Shown here in pieces: positions 1 to 5,557 of a DNA stretch of 12,103 bases (positions are counted from its first letter, which is position 1; every line of letters starts with the position of its first letter). The notes below the pieces were generated by a model. It was not told the DNA's origin, made no database searches, and worked only from the letters and a program-made list of their open reading frames with translations. The stretch is from JBCDCU01 sp039180865 (GTDB taxonomy: Bacteria > Pseudomonadota > Alphaproteobacteria > Rhizobiales > JACESI01). The stretch is from the NCBI GenBank assembly GCA_039180865.1, contig JBCDCZ010000128.1:1-12103 (forward strand), read 5' to 3'. The position numbers and the translations under genes are program-made.

Positions 1-69
1 CGGTTTGCCTGTAACGGCACCCTTTTTATGTGGCGGTTTGCTCACCGCCTCCTTTGTTGCGCGAGCCAT
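1..69 (-). CDS. 5' end of an unidentified gene, running off the left edge
   Basis: Reading leftwards from an ATG at 69, 23 codons stay open to the window edge and begin MARATKEAVSKPPHKKGA, a lysine-rich polar N-terminus. An AAGGA Shine-Dalgarno (complement of 75-79) sits 5 nt upstream of the ATG, which is good spacing. The frame remains open upstream only to a stop at 103-105, so the ATG at 69 is the best start. A GTG at codon 9 also has GGAGG just before it, but only 2 nt away, so it is less likely. The gene lies downstream of flhB in the same orientation, with a 189-bp gap that could hold its own promoter. The product cannot be identified from 23 residues. In some alphaproteobacteria the cell-cycle kinase gene cckA follows flhB; that is a guess from context only. 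Confidence 0.5.
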   Translation of the reverse strand, partial: MARATKEAVSKPPHKKGAVTGKP

Positions 70-258
70 GCGCGTCCTTGCGGTGTCCAATGATCCAAAG
101 CCTCAGGTTAAACCGGACGACCGGCGAATCTTAAGAGTCGCGTCGATTTTACCGGGTGCCTCAGATCAAGTCGCGCACAAAGCTCGGCTTCAGTCGGCGG
201 AGGGGCGTTGTCCACACGGCATTTCACATCTTTACGGCTTTTTTGAGTACCATCGCGC
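70..258. promoter_or_regulatory. Intergenic region with paired GANTC sites around TTAA
   Basis: This 189-bp gap separates the stop of flhB from the start of the partial gene at 69. It contains GAATC (126-130) and GAGTC (135-139) separated by the four bases TTAA, so the 14-mer at 126-139 has the palindromic form GANTC-TTAA-GANTC. GANTC is the CcrM methylation site of alphaproteobacteria and TTAA is a CtrA half-site. No clear rho-independent terminator for flhB and no good -35/-10 pair were found. The region is proposed as a promoter region for the leftward gene; this is inference. Confidence 0.3.
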
Positions 259-1350
259 CTAGTCAGCGCGGCGGGTTTGCCAGGTGCGGCGCTGAGCAAG
301 TTTCATGACATAGCTGATAACATCGGCGACCGCCTTATAGTGCTCCTGCGGGATTTCCTGATCAATCTCCACCGTCGCGTAAAGGGCCCGGGCAAGCGGC
401 GCGTTTTCAAACAGCGGAATGTCGTGCTCTTTGGCAACCTCCCGGATGCGGAACGCGATTTCGTCAATCCCCTTTGCCACCACGACCGGTGCATTCATGC
501 CCCGCTCGTATTTCAGCGCGATCGAATAGTGGGTCGGGTTGGTGACAATGACATCGGCACTTGGAACTGCCGCCATCATCCGTTTTCTGGCGCGTTCCTG
601 GCGCAATTGGCGGATACGGGACTTGATTTGCGGATCACCCTCTTGCGCTTTGAATTCGTCTTTCACCTCTTTGATGGTCATCTTTTGACGCTGTATCCAA
701 CGCCATTTTTCAAACGCATAGTCAGCGACAGCAATCACGGTGAAAAGGATCAGGACCGCCGCGACGATCTTGACGACGAGCCACTGAACGATCGGCATCA
801 AGAGCTCGATGTCGGTGCGCACAAGCGCATCGAGCTTGTCGCGCTCCGGCCAGATGACCGCGATCAACACGGCCGATACCAGCGAAATCTTCACAACGCC
901 CTTAGCGAAGTTCAGCAGACTTTGAAGTGAAAAAAGCCGCCCGAAACCGGCAATTGGCGAAATCTTGCTCAGTTTCGGCGTGATCGGTTCGGTAGAAAAT
1001 AGCGGCGGGTGCTGAATGAGGTTCGCGACTAGTCCAGCGGCTGCGAGAAGCGCCATGGGAAGCAGCATTGGGAGAAGAAGCATTTCGCCCGTCTTCCGCC
1101 AAAGCATCTCCATTCCGGCGCCTTCAACTGGTATCTGATGGGCATGTTCGATAATCCCGCCAAGTGACCCCATAAGGTTAGACGCCATCGTTCCGGACAA
1201 TCCGGCGATGATGATGGCCGATGCGGCCATCACGAACCAGGTGTTGACCTCCTGGCTTTTCGCAACGTCGCCCTTTTTGTGGGCGTCCTCCAACCGTTTC
1301 TGGGTTGGGTCTTCTGTCTTCTCACCACCGTCTTCCGCTTCCTCTGCCAT
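259..1350 (-). CDS. flhB: FlhB, flagellar type III export gate and substrate-switch protein
   Basis: FlhB is the inner-membrane export component that switches secretion from rod/hook to filament substrates. The 363 aa match the usual family length. The N-terminus is charged and contains EKTEDPTQKRLEDAHKKGDV, typical of FlhB. Hydrophobic segments lie near residues 36-60, 87-112, 146-167 and 183-210. The cytoplasmic domain carries the self-cleavage motif NPTH at residues 271-274 (cleavage between N and P), inside the conserved run ADVIVTNPTHYSIALKY. It ends with the family pattern PLARALY...EIPQEHYKAVADVISYV. The ATG at 1350 has GAGGA about 8 nt upstream. The gene follows fliR by 20 bp and is the last of the flgB-flgC-fliE-fliQ-fliR-flhB operon. 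A short extension follows the conserved end (last ~10 residues). Identification is firm. Confidence 0.97.
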   Translation of the reverse strand: MAEEAEDGGEKTEDPTQKRLEDAHKKGDVAKSQEVNTWFVMAASAIIIAGLSGTMASNLMGSLGGIIEHAHQIPVEGAGMEMLWRKTGEMLLLPMLLPMALLAAAGLVANLIQHPPLFSTEPITPKLSKISPIAGFGRLFSLQSLLNFAKGVVKISLVSAVLIAVIWPERDKLDALVRTDIELLMPIVQWLVVKIVAAVLILFTVIAVADYAFEKWRWIQRQKMTIKEVKDEFKAQEGDPQIKSRIRQLRQERARKRMMAAVPSADVIVTNPTHYSIALKYERGMNAPVVVAKGIDEIAFRIREVAKEHDIPLFENAPLARALYATVEIDQEIPQEHYKAVADVISYVMKLAQRRTWQTRRAD

Positions 1351-1370
1351 GAGCGCTTTCCTCGCCTATC

Positions 1371-2132
1371 CTACTGCACGATGAAAACGCTGAGGCCCGC
1401 CCTCAGGTGCTCGATGTACCACATCATCATGGTTCCGATGAGGGCGAACATGAACAGGAAGCCGATCATGAGGTTTGCAGGAAGCAAGACCAGCAGAACC
1501 TGGAACTGCGGCATCAGGCGCGCAAGAATCCCGCTACCAACGTTGAAGATGAAACCAATCAGCAAGAACGGTGCAGAAATCTGAACACCGATGAGAAATG
1601 CGTGAGCGAAGGCGTTGACTGCTGTCTGGGCAACATCGCCAATCGGAAGCGTGCCACCGGGCGGAAACAGCGTGTAGCTGTCATGCATGGCGGCGATCAC
1701 GAGATGATGGACGTCCATTGCAAAGATCAAGGCAAGGCTCACAACATTGAAAAAGTTTGCAACCAGGGTTCCCTGAACGGCGGTGGACACATCGGTGTTC
1801 TGCGCCGCTGAAAGGCTCGTCTGAAAGGCAATCGTTGTCCCGGCGACCTGGAGCGCGGATGTCAGCAGGGCAGCGCTCATACCGATGAACAAACCAATCA
1901 GCATTTCAAGGGCCAGGGCGAGAAAGAGGGCGAACGGCGAGCCAGGCAATTCTCCGAACGTGTCACCAACGATCGGAACCAGAATGAACGTGATCAGGAT
2001 CGCTATTGTCAGCCTGACCCTGACAGGTACGGATTCAGCCCCAACAGCCGGCATCAGCATGGCGATCACACCGATGCGCGCAAACACCATCATGAAGATG
2101 AACGCGAGTTCGGGAAGAAGCTCAATCGTCAC
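1371..2132 (-). CDS. fliR: FliR, flagellar export gate membrane protein
   Basis: FliR forms the export gate core with FliP and FliQ, as a helical assembly at the centre of the MS ring. The 253 aa are of family length and almost entirely hydrophobic, with several membrane segments. Recognisable family stretches include ARIGVIAMLMPAVG near the N-terminus, FQTSLSAAQNTD in the middle, and ISAPFLLIGFIFNVGSGILARLMPQ followed by QVLLVLLPANLMIG in the C-terminal third. The start is GTG at 2132, read ...CTCGTC-GTG-ACG. A GGCGG stretch about 7 nt upstream may serve as ribosome binding site; it directly follows the fliQ stop, leaving only 12 bp between the genes, which suggests translational coupling. 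It is the fifth gene of the operon. Confidence 0.96.
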   Translation of the reverse strand: MTIELLPELAFIFMMVFARIGVIAMLMPAVGAESVPVRVRLTIAILITFILVPIVGDTFGELPGSPFALFLALALEMLIGLFIGMSAALLTSALQVAGTTIAFQTSLSAAQNTDVSTAVQGTLVANFFNVVSLALIFAMDVHHLVIAAMHDSYTLFPPGGTLPIGDVAQTAVNAFAHAFLIGVQISAPFLLIGFIFNVGSGILARLMPQFQVLLVLLPANLMIGFLFMFALIGTMMMWYIEHLRAGLSVFIVQ

Positions 2133-2144
2133 GACGAGCCCGCC

Positions 2145-2408
2145 TTACTTATTGAGGATGTGATCGACAAGTCGCTCGGTGAAGCTGCCCATGACGGCCC
2201 CCATGAATGGGAGAGTCAGCATGCCTGCCAGGAACATGGCAATAATTTTTGGTATGAAGACAAGTGTAAGTTCCTGAACTTGGGTGAGTGCCTGTAAGAG
2301 CGCGACAACAAGACCAACGACCAGACCCGTCATCATCACCGGAAGCCCGACGTATAGAAGTGTCCAGATCGCGTCACGGGCAACGTCGAGAACTTCCTGA
2401 CCTTCCAT
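2145..2408 (-). CDS. fliQ: FliQ, flagellar export gate small membrane protein
   Basis: FliQ is the small two-helix subunit of the export gate. Translation from ATG at 2408 gives 87 aa beginning MEGQEVLDVARDAIWTLLY, the normal size and start of the family. The open frame extends further upstream but the extra residues are polar and unlike FliQ, and an AAGGA about 9 nt before 2408 supports this start. Two membrane segments (about residues 14-40 and 51-75) flank the family signature QALTQVQELTLVFIPKI at 39-55. The gene follows fliE with a 79-bp gap and precedes fliR by 12 bp. Confidence 0.96.
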   Translation of the reverse strand: MEGQEVLDVARDAIWTLLYVGLPVMMTGLVVGLVVALLQALTQVQELTLVFIPKIIAMFLAGMLTLPFMGAVMGSFTERLVDHILNK

Positions 2409-2487
2409 GATCCGGTATCCTTGTCGGCTATCGCTCTTCAAGCCGTTCCAATTCATGGAACGAAACGCACAGCAGAGAAACGCCCGT

Positions 2488-2814
2488 CTAGATCGGCATG
2501 CGCATGATTTCCTCATAAGACGCGATCACGCGATCCCTGAGCGAAACCATGGACTGGAGCGCAACTTCGGTTTCGGCCACAGCGGTCACAACATCGATCA
2601 TATCTGCTTGCCCGACGCTTGCCGCCATCGTCTGTGCCTCCACATTACGGCCAGATTCGGCAACCGACGTCACGGCCTCCGCGAGAAGCGACTGGAAACT
2701 ATCCCCAGCCTCGGCGATCTGTCCCGTTGCAGATCCAGTACCTTGACCGAGCTGTTCGGCTAATTGAGCGGTCGCTTGATATGCTGAGGTGGCAGCGGAT
2801 GTTGGCACGGTCAT
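2488..2814 (-). CDS. fliE: FliE, MS-ring to rod adaptor of the basal body
   Basis: FliE joins the MS ring to the proximal rod and is one of the first substrates of the flagellar export apparatus. The 108 aa have the expected size. The first half is alanine/glutamine-rich and low in complexity; the conserved C-terminal half (about 70-108) reads DVVTAVAETEVALQSMVSL and ends RDRVIASYEEIMRMPI, the hallmark FliE terminus. The ATG at 2814 is preceded by AAAGGAC at about 10 nt. No signal peptide is present, as expected for a type III substrate. It sits 51 bp after flgC in the rod operon. Confidence 0.96.
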   Translation of the reverse strand: MTVPTSAATSAYQATAQLAEQLGQGTGSATGQIAEAGDSFQSLLAEAVTSVAESGRNVEAQTMAASVGQADMIDVVTAVAETEVALQSMVSLRDRVIASYEEIMRMPI

Positions 2815-2865
2815 CGAGAAACGTCCTTTTGGTCAGATTTCCTTGATCGGTCTTGAATTCAGCCC

Positions 2866-3276
2866 TTAAGCGCGCAGAATATCGAGCGTCCTTGCAAGCA
2901 TGGTTCGGGTTGCCGTGATGACATTGAGATTGGCTTCGTAGCTGCGCTGAGCCTCCCGCATGTCCACTGCTTCAACCAGCCGGTCGACATTCGGCATCTT
3001 GACGAAACCGTCAGCGTTTGCCGCCGGATGCCCCGGATTAAACCGCATTGTGAAGTCAGACCTGTCGGTTTCGACCTTTCCGAGTTGAACGGTGTTCGCT
3101 TGCATCCGGCGGTCGAATTCCGCCTCAAAGGTTGGAATGCGTCTTCGATAAGGGTCTTGCTCTGGCGTGCGAGCCGTCGATTCCGCGTTGGCGATGTTTT
3201 CCGCGATGATGCGCATTCGTCCGGATTGCGCCTGAAGACCGGACGCGGCCACGAAAAGTGATTTCATAAAATCCAT
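2866..3276 (-). CDS. flgC: FlgC, proximal rod protein
   Basis: FlgC is a subunit of the proximal rod of the basal body, exported by the flagellar type III system. The 136 aa show the family N-terminus MDFMKSLFVAASGLQAQSGR and RIIAENIANAEST, the mid-protein PGHPAANADGFVKMPNVD (about 81-98) and the C-terminal helix EAQRSYEANLNVI (about 108-120). The ATG at 3276 has TAAGGAA upstream; this ribosome binding site includes the TAA stop of flgB, so the two genes are tightly linked with an 11-bp gap. Its first four residues, MDFM, are the same as in FlgB. Confidence 0.97.
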   Translation of the reverse strand: MDFMKSLFVAASGLQAQSGRMRIIAENIANAESTARTPEQDPYRRRIPTFEAEFDRRMQANTVQLGKVETDRSDFTMRFNPGHPAANADGFVKMPNVDRLVEAVDMREAQRSYEANLNVITATRTMLARTLDILRA

Positions 3277-3287
3277 CGGTCAATTCC

Positions 3288-3704
3288 TTAGCGGTTTGCG
3301 CCGATTGCTGTTCTCAGCAATCCGAGGTTTGACGTGTAAAGCGATGTCGCTGCCTGATAGTCCATCTGGTTACCGGCGAGCTTCATCATCTGTTCTTCAA
3401 GCACGACAGAGTTTTCTTCCGGCGTAATTTCAAACGACGTAGAAGCCCGCGCACCACTGAACGAAGAAACAGGCTGGATGTTTCCCTGAATGTGTCGGGC
3501 GTTCGTCAAAACGGTCCCGAAGTCGCTACCGCCAGCCGGCGCGACCGGTTGCAAATCACCAGGCTTTAACGCCGCCATGTCGCGCCCCACATAGCCGGGC
3601 GTCGCCGCATTCGCGATATTTTGCGCAAGAATTCCCTGACGGACCTGATGCCATTGCATCTTGGTCTTTAAGGCGCCAAAGACTTTCAGATTCATAAAGT
3701 CCAA
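3288..3704 (-). CDS. flgB: FlgB, proximal rod protein, probable TTG start
   Basis: FlgB is the base subunit of the proximal rod and is exported by the type III apparatus. The 138 aa carry the rod-protein motif LAQNIANAATPGYVGRDMAA (about 26-45) and a C-terminal helix that pairs with the N-terminal one in the assembled rod. The start appears to be TTG at 3704 (TTG-GAC-TTT-ATG): AAAGGAG lies 6 nt before the TTG, while the in-frame ATG three codons later (3695) would be 15 nt away. The resulting MDFM start also matches FlgC. It is the first gene of the leftward operon, and the 305-bp region ahead of it holds an exact TTAA-N7-TTAA CtrA-type box. Confidence 0.95.
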   Translation of the reverse strand: MDFMNLKVFGALKTKMQWHQVRQGILAQNIANAATPGYVGRDMAALKPGDLQPVAPAGGSDFGTVLTNARHIQGNIQPVSSFSGARASTSFEITPEENSVVLEEQMMKLAGNQMDYQAATSLYTSNLGLLRTAIGANR

Positions 3705-3710
3705 TGGATG

Positions 3711-3717
3711 CTCCTTT
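3711..3717 (-). promoter_or_regulatory. Ribosome binding site that favours the TTG start of flgB
   Basis: The complement reads AAAGGAG, a near-perfect Shine-Dalgarno. It ends 6 nt before the TTG at 3704 and 15 nt before the ATG at 3695. The spacing favours the TTG. Confidence 0.7.
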
Positions 3718-3824
3718 GCATTTCGTCATCGGATGCGTCGGTTTCTGGCCGATAATCGAAACAAGGAACGAACGTGAATCAGGCAGGACGTTAACGCCGA
3801 TAGGCAATTTCTGCCCGTTTATGG

Positions 3825-3839
3825 TTAACAAGATCTTAA
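3825..3839 (-). promoter_or_regulatory. Exact CtrA-type box upstream of flgB
   Basis: The site is TTAA, seven bases, TTAA. Read on the minus strand, towards flgB, it is TTAAGATCTTGTTAACC, which fits the classic TTAA-N7-TTAAC form. CtrA boxes in alphaproteobacteria usually overlap the -35 position; a CCTATC about 18 nt downstream on the minus strand could be the matching -10. It lies about 120 bp before the flgB start and about 170 bp before fliO. CtrA binding is inferred from the pattern alone. Confidence 0.65.
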
Positions 3840-4009
3840 TTTTGCGGCAGTTCCTGCCTAACTGCCCTGTTACCACGAGATAGATGTGAAAGATTGTTTA
3901 AACTCTTTATCATTATTCATCCCGCATTCAGGCGTATTCCGCCTTTGTGGCTCCTCCACTAAGCGCAGATGGCCGGATAGAGACGAAGTCGAATGCTCAG
4001 GAGACTAAA

Positions 4010-4519
4010 ATGACTGAACTGCTCACTGGATTGTTCGGCGAAACCCTCGGTCTTGTTATTGGCGGTCTTGGATCTCTGGCCATCGTACTTGGTCTTCTGT
4101 GGGGCTTCCTGAGAATCAGCAAGATGTTTAACGAGGGCGGCATTGCAGGCAGACCGCAAGCGCGGGTCGGCGTCATTGAAGCGGCAGCCGTGGATACAAA
4201 ACGCCGTCTGGTTCTCGTTCGACGCGACAACGCCGAACACCTGATCATGATTGGCGGTCCAAACGACCTTGTCATTGAAAAAAACATTCATGTTCAAAAT
4301 GCACACCGCTCAGACGCTGAAGCGCACAATCACAATCGAGCGTCGGTGGCCCCTTCGCAGGCCCATACGCCGTCGCTCACACCTGTTCGAGCTCAACAAC
4401 CACCACTCCCGCACGACCCGGATTTAGCAGGATCAAAAAATCCCTCTGGGCCACAGGTTTCCCTGGACGACGCTCCCGATCCCTTGAAGCGACGGGATGT
4501 TCCAGAGCCGCGTCTTTAA
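4010..4519 (+). CDS. fliO: FliO, flagellar export gate assembly protein
   Basis: FliO is a single-pass membrane protein that helps assemble the FliP ring of the export gate. From ATG at 4010 the product is 169 aa; AGGAG at 3999-4003 sits 6 nt upstream, so this start is preferred over a GTG at 3947 that would add 21 polar residues. A short N-terminal segment is followed by a membrane helix (about 11-35) and the cytoplasmic FliO domain (about 50-95) with the telling run KRRLVLVRRDNAEHLIMIGGP and DLVIEKNI. The C-terminal ~70 residues are rich in proline, histidine and charged residues and look disordered. The gene is transcribed with fliP but is followed by a 149-bp gap with its own regulatory signals. 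Confidence 0.87.
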   Translation: MTELLTGLFGETLGLVIGGLGSLAIVLGLLWGFLRISKMFNEGGIAGRPQARVGVIEAAAVDTKRRLVLVRRDNAEHLIMIGGPNDLVIEKNIHVQNAHRSDAEAHNHNRASVAPSQAHTPSLTPVRAQQPPLPHDPDLAGSKNPSGPQVSLDDAPDPLKRRDVPEPRL

Positions 4520-4580
4520 ATGGATAACGGCAACTTCTGTTCGATCTGACTCTTCAAGCTGGAGATCGAATCCAGTGTCG

Positions 4581-4595
4581 TTAAGAACTCGTTAA
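4581..4595 (+). promoter_or_regulatory. Exact CtrA-type box upstream of fliP
   Basis: The site reads TTAAGAACTCGTTAA, i.e. TTAA-N7-TTAA, inside a perfect direct repeat of TCGTTAAG (4578-4585 and 4589-4596) with an 11-bp period, about one helical turn. It lies 73 bp before the fliP ATG. A GATACG at 4613-4618 might be the -10. CtrA binding is inferred from the pattern. Confidence 0.6.
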
Positions 4596-4623
4596 GCTCT
4601 CGGCGCGAGTCAGATACGCTCTT

Positions 4624-4655
4624 CAAGGACATTTTTCGAAAGCGCCAAGTCCTTG
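4624..4655 (+). repeat. Inverted repeat next to the fliP ribosome binding site
   Basis: CAAGGAC at 4624-4630 is the exact reverse complement of GTCCTTG at 4649-4655, with an 18-nt loop. The right arm abuts the GGAG (4655-4658) that serves fliP, so folding of the leader could hinder ribosome access. There is no T-tract after it, so it is not a terminator. Confidence 0.35.
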
Positions 4656-4668
4656 GAGACATTGAAAG

Positions 4669-5535
4669 ATGATCGGAGCTGACCGGCTCGCCGACAATCA
4701 TATTGGACCAACCTCAGGCACAAAAACCGTGCCTTTGTGCGTACGGCGCGACCGTTGGGCGTGGTTTTCCACGGAAATCTGGACGGGTGTTTCCGGCCCA
4801 ACCACGCGCCTTGGCTTCGCCTTTATAGTCGCTTTCATCGGTTTCCTGGTTAGATCCGACCCGGCACTGGCGCAAGCTATCTCGATTGATTTTGCCGAAG
4901 GCACATCCGTTACCGAGCGGGCAATCCAGATTATTGCGCTTGTTACGGTTCTGAGCCTCGCGCCGTCTCTTTTGATTATGGTCACGTCCTTCACCCGGAT
5001 CGTGGTTGTTCTCTCCCTCCTAAGGTCGGCGATCGGCCTTCAGACCGCACCGCCAAACCCGGTCATGATCGGCCTTGCGCTGTTTCTTACTGCATTCATT
5101 ATGATGCCGGTCTTTGAGCGCGCTTATGACGACGGGATTGATCCGCTCATCAAGGAAGAAATCGAGCTTGATGAAGCCTTCCAGAGAGCGTCCGTCCCTT
5201 TCCATGAATTCATGAGAGCCAACGTCAGGGAAAAGGATCTCATGCTTTTCCTCGACATGAGCAATACCGAACTTCCGGAAAACCCGGAGGATATAGAACT
5301 TCGCGTCCTCGTTCCCGCTTTCATGATCAGCGAGTTAAAACGCGCCTTCGAGATCGGCTTTCTTCTCTATCTGCCGTTCGTCATTATCGATCTCGTCGTA
5401 GCGTCGATCCTGATGTCGATGGGCATGATGATGCTCCCGCCGATTGTCATCTCGCTCCCCTTCAAGCTCATATTCTTTGTGCTTGTGGATGGATGGCACC
5501 TGGTGGCCGGTAGTCTTGTTCAATCCTTTGCCTAG
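4669..5535 (+). CDS. fliP: FliP, flagellar export gate membrane protein
   Basis: FliP forms the pentameric core of the export gate with FliR and FliQ. The mature part carries both family signatures: APSLLIMVTSFTRIVVVLSL with LLRSAIGLQTAPPNPVMIGL (about 98-136), and AFMISELKRAFEIGFLLYLP followed by DLVVASILMSMGMMMLPP (about 217-258). Like other FliP proteins it has a cleavable signal peptide: a hydrophobic core at about 48-62 and a likely cleavage site after ALAQ (residue 69). The region before that core, about 45 residues with RR at 26-27, is longer than usual (288 aa in total against roughly 245-250). GGAG at 4655-4658 lies 10 nt before the ATG, so the long form is possible; in-frame GTG (4729) and TTG (4735) are alternatives without a visible ribosome site. 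The gene converges on the TPR gene 22 bp away. Confidence 0.95.
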   Translation: MIGADRLADNHIGPTSGTKTVPLCVRRDRWAWFSTEIWTGVSGPTTRLGFAFIVAFIGFLVRSDPALAQAISIDFAEGTSVTERAIQIIALVTVLSLAPSLLIMVTSFTRIVVVLSLLRSAIGLQTAPPNPVMIGLALFLTAFIMMPVFERAYDDGIDPLIKEEIELDEAFQRASVPFHEFMRANVREKDLMLFLDMSNTELPENPEDIELRVLVPAFMISELKRAFEIGFLLYLPFVIIDLVVASILMSMGMMMLPPIVISLPFKLIFFVLVDGWHLVAGSLVQSFA

Positions 5536-5557
5536 GACTGATCCTGAGACCCAACCT

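Larger units (their letters stand above)
3705..4009. promoter_or_regulatory. Divergent regulatory region between flgB and fliO
   Basis: This 305-bp region has no credible gene and separates two divergent units: flgB leftwards and fliO rightwards. It holds an exact CtrA-type box (3825-3839), an extra TTAAC half-site (3791-3795), a TTTAAAC (3897-3903), one GANTC site (GAATC, 3776-3780) and several copies of the pentamer TGCCY/GGCAG, including the inverted pair GGCAG-TTC-CTGCC at 3846-3858. No convincing sigma-54 (-24/-12) element was found on either strand. The AT-rich stretch 3890-3920 might house the fliO promoter, but no clean -35/-10 pair is visible. Confidence 0.6.
4520..4668 (+). promoter_or_regulatory. 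fliO-fliP intergenic region with a second CtrA box and GANTC cluster
   Basis: No gene is supported in these 149 bp. They contain a small hairpin (CTGGA 4559-4563, TCCAG 4571-4575), an exact TTAA-N7-TTAA box (4581-4595), three GANTC sites (4548-4552, 4568-4572, 4607-4611), and an inverted repeat CAAGGAC (4624-4630) / GTCCTTG (4649-4655) next to the fliP ribosome binding site. Together they suggest a separate, cell-cycle-linked promoter for fliP. Confidence 0.6.

Noticed and set aside
5..262. Rightward open frame of 85 codons at the left end
   Set aside because: It starts with a poor TTG without a ribosome site, overlaps the better-supported leftward gene start at 69 and the end of flhB, and the product resembles no family I know.
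108..299. Leftward open frame of 63 codons overlapping the end of flhB
   Set aside because: The start is TTG with no ribosome site, composition is arginine/proline-rich like an out-of-frame shadow, and 41 bases lie inside flhB.
2409..2516. Upstream extension of FliQ by 36 residues
   Set aside because: The extra residues are arginine- and cysteine-rich, unlike FliQ, and the ATG at 2408 has a good AAGGA.
3803..3817. Possible sigma-54 promoter (GGGCA...TTGC on the minus strand)
   Set aside because: The GG and GC elements are 10 rather than 12 bases apart, and the flanks do not match TGGCAC-N5-TTGC.
3556..3876. Leftward 106-codon frame across the flgB start and the intergenic region
   Set aside because: Half of it overlaps flgB in another frame, and the rest is in the region with the CtrA box. 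The translation looks unconstrained.
3947..4009. Upstream GTG start adding 21 residues to FliO
   Set aside because: The ATG at 4010 has AGGAG at 6 nt and gives a normal FliO N-terminus; the added residues are polar and the GTG has no ribosome site.
4559..4575. Hairpin after fliO as a terminator
   Set aside because: The stem is only 5 bp and no T-run follows, so termination here is not supported.
4516..4701. Leftward 61-codon frame in the fliO-fliP gap, ending in a helical-looking stretch
   Set aside because: No ribosome binding site is present for any of its three ATG codons, and it overlaps the end of fliO, the fliP start and the regulatory signals. The helical look alone is not enough.
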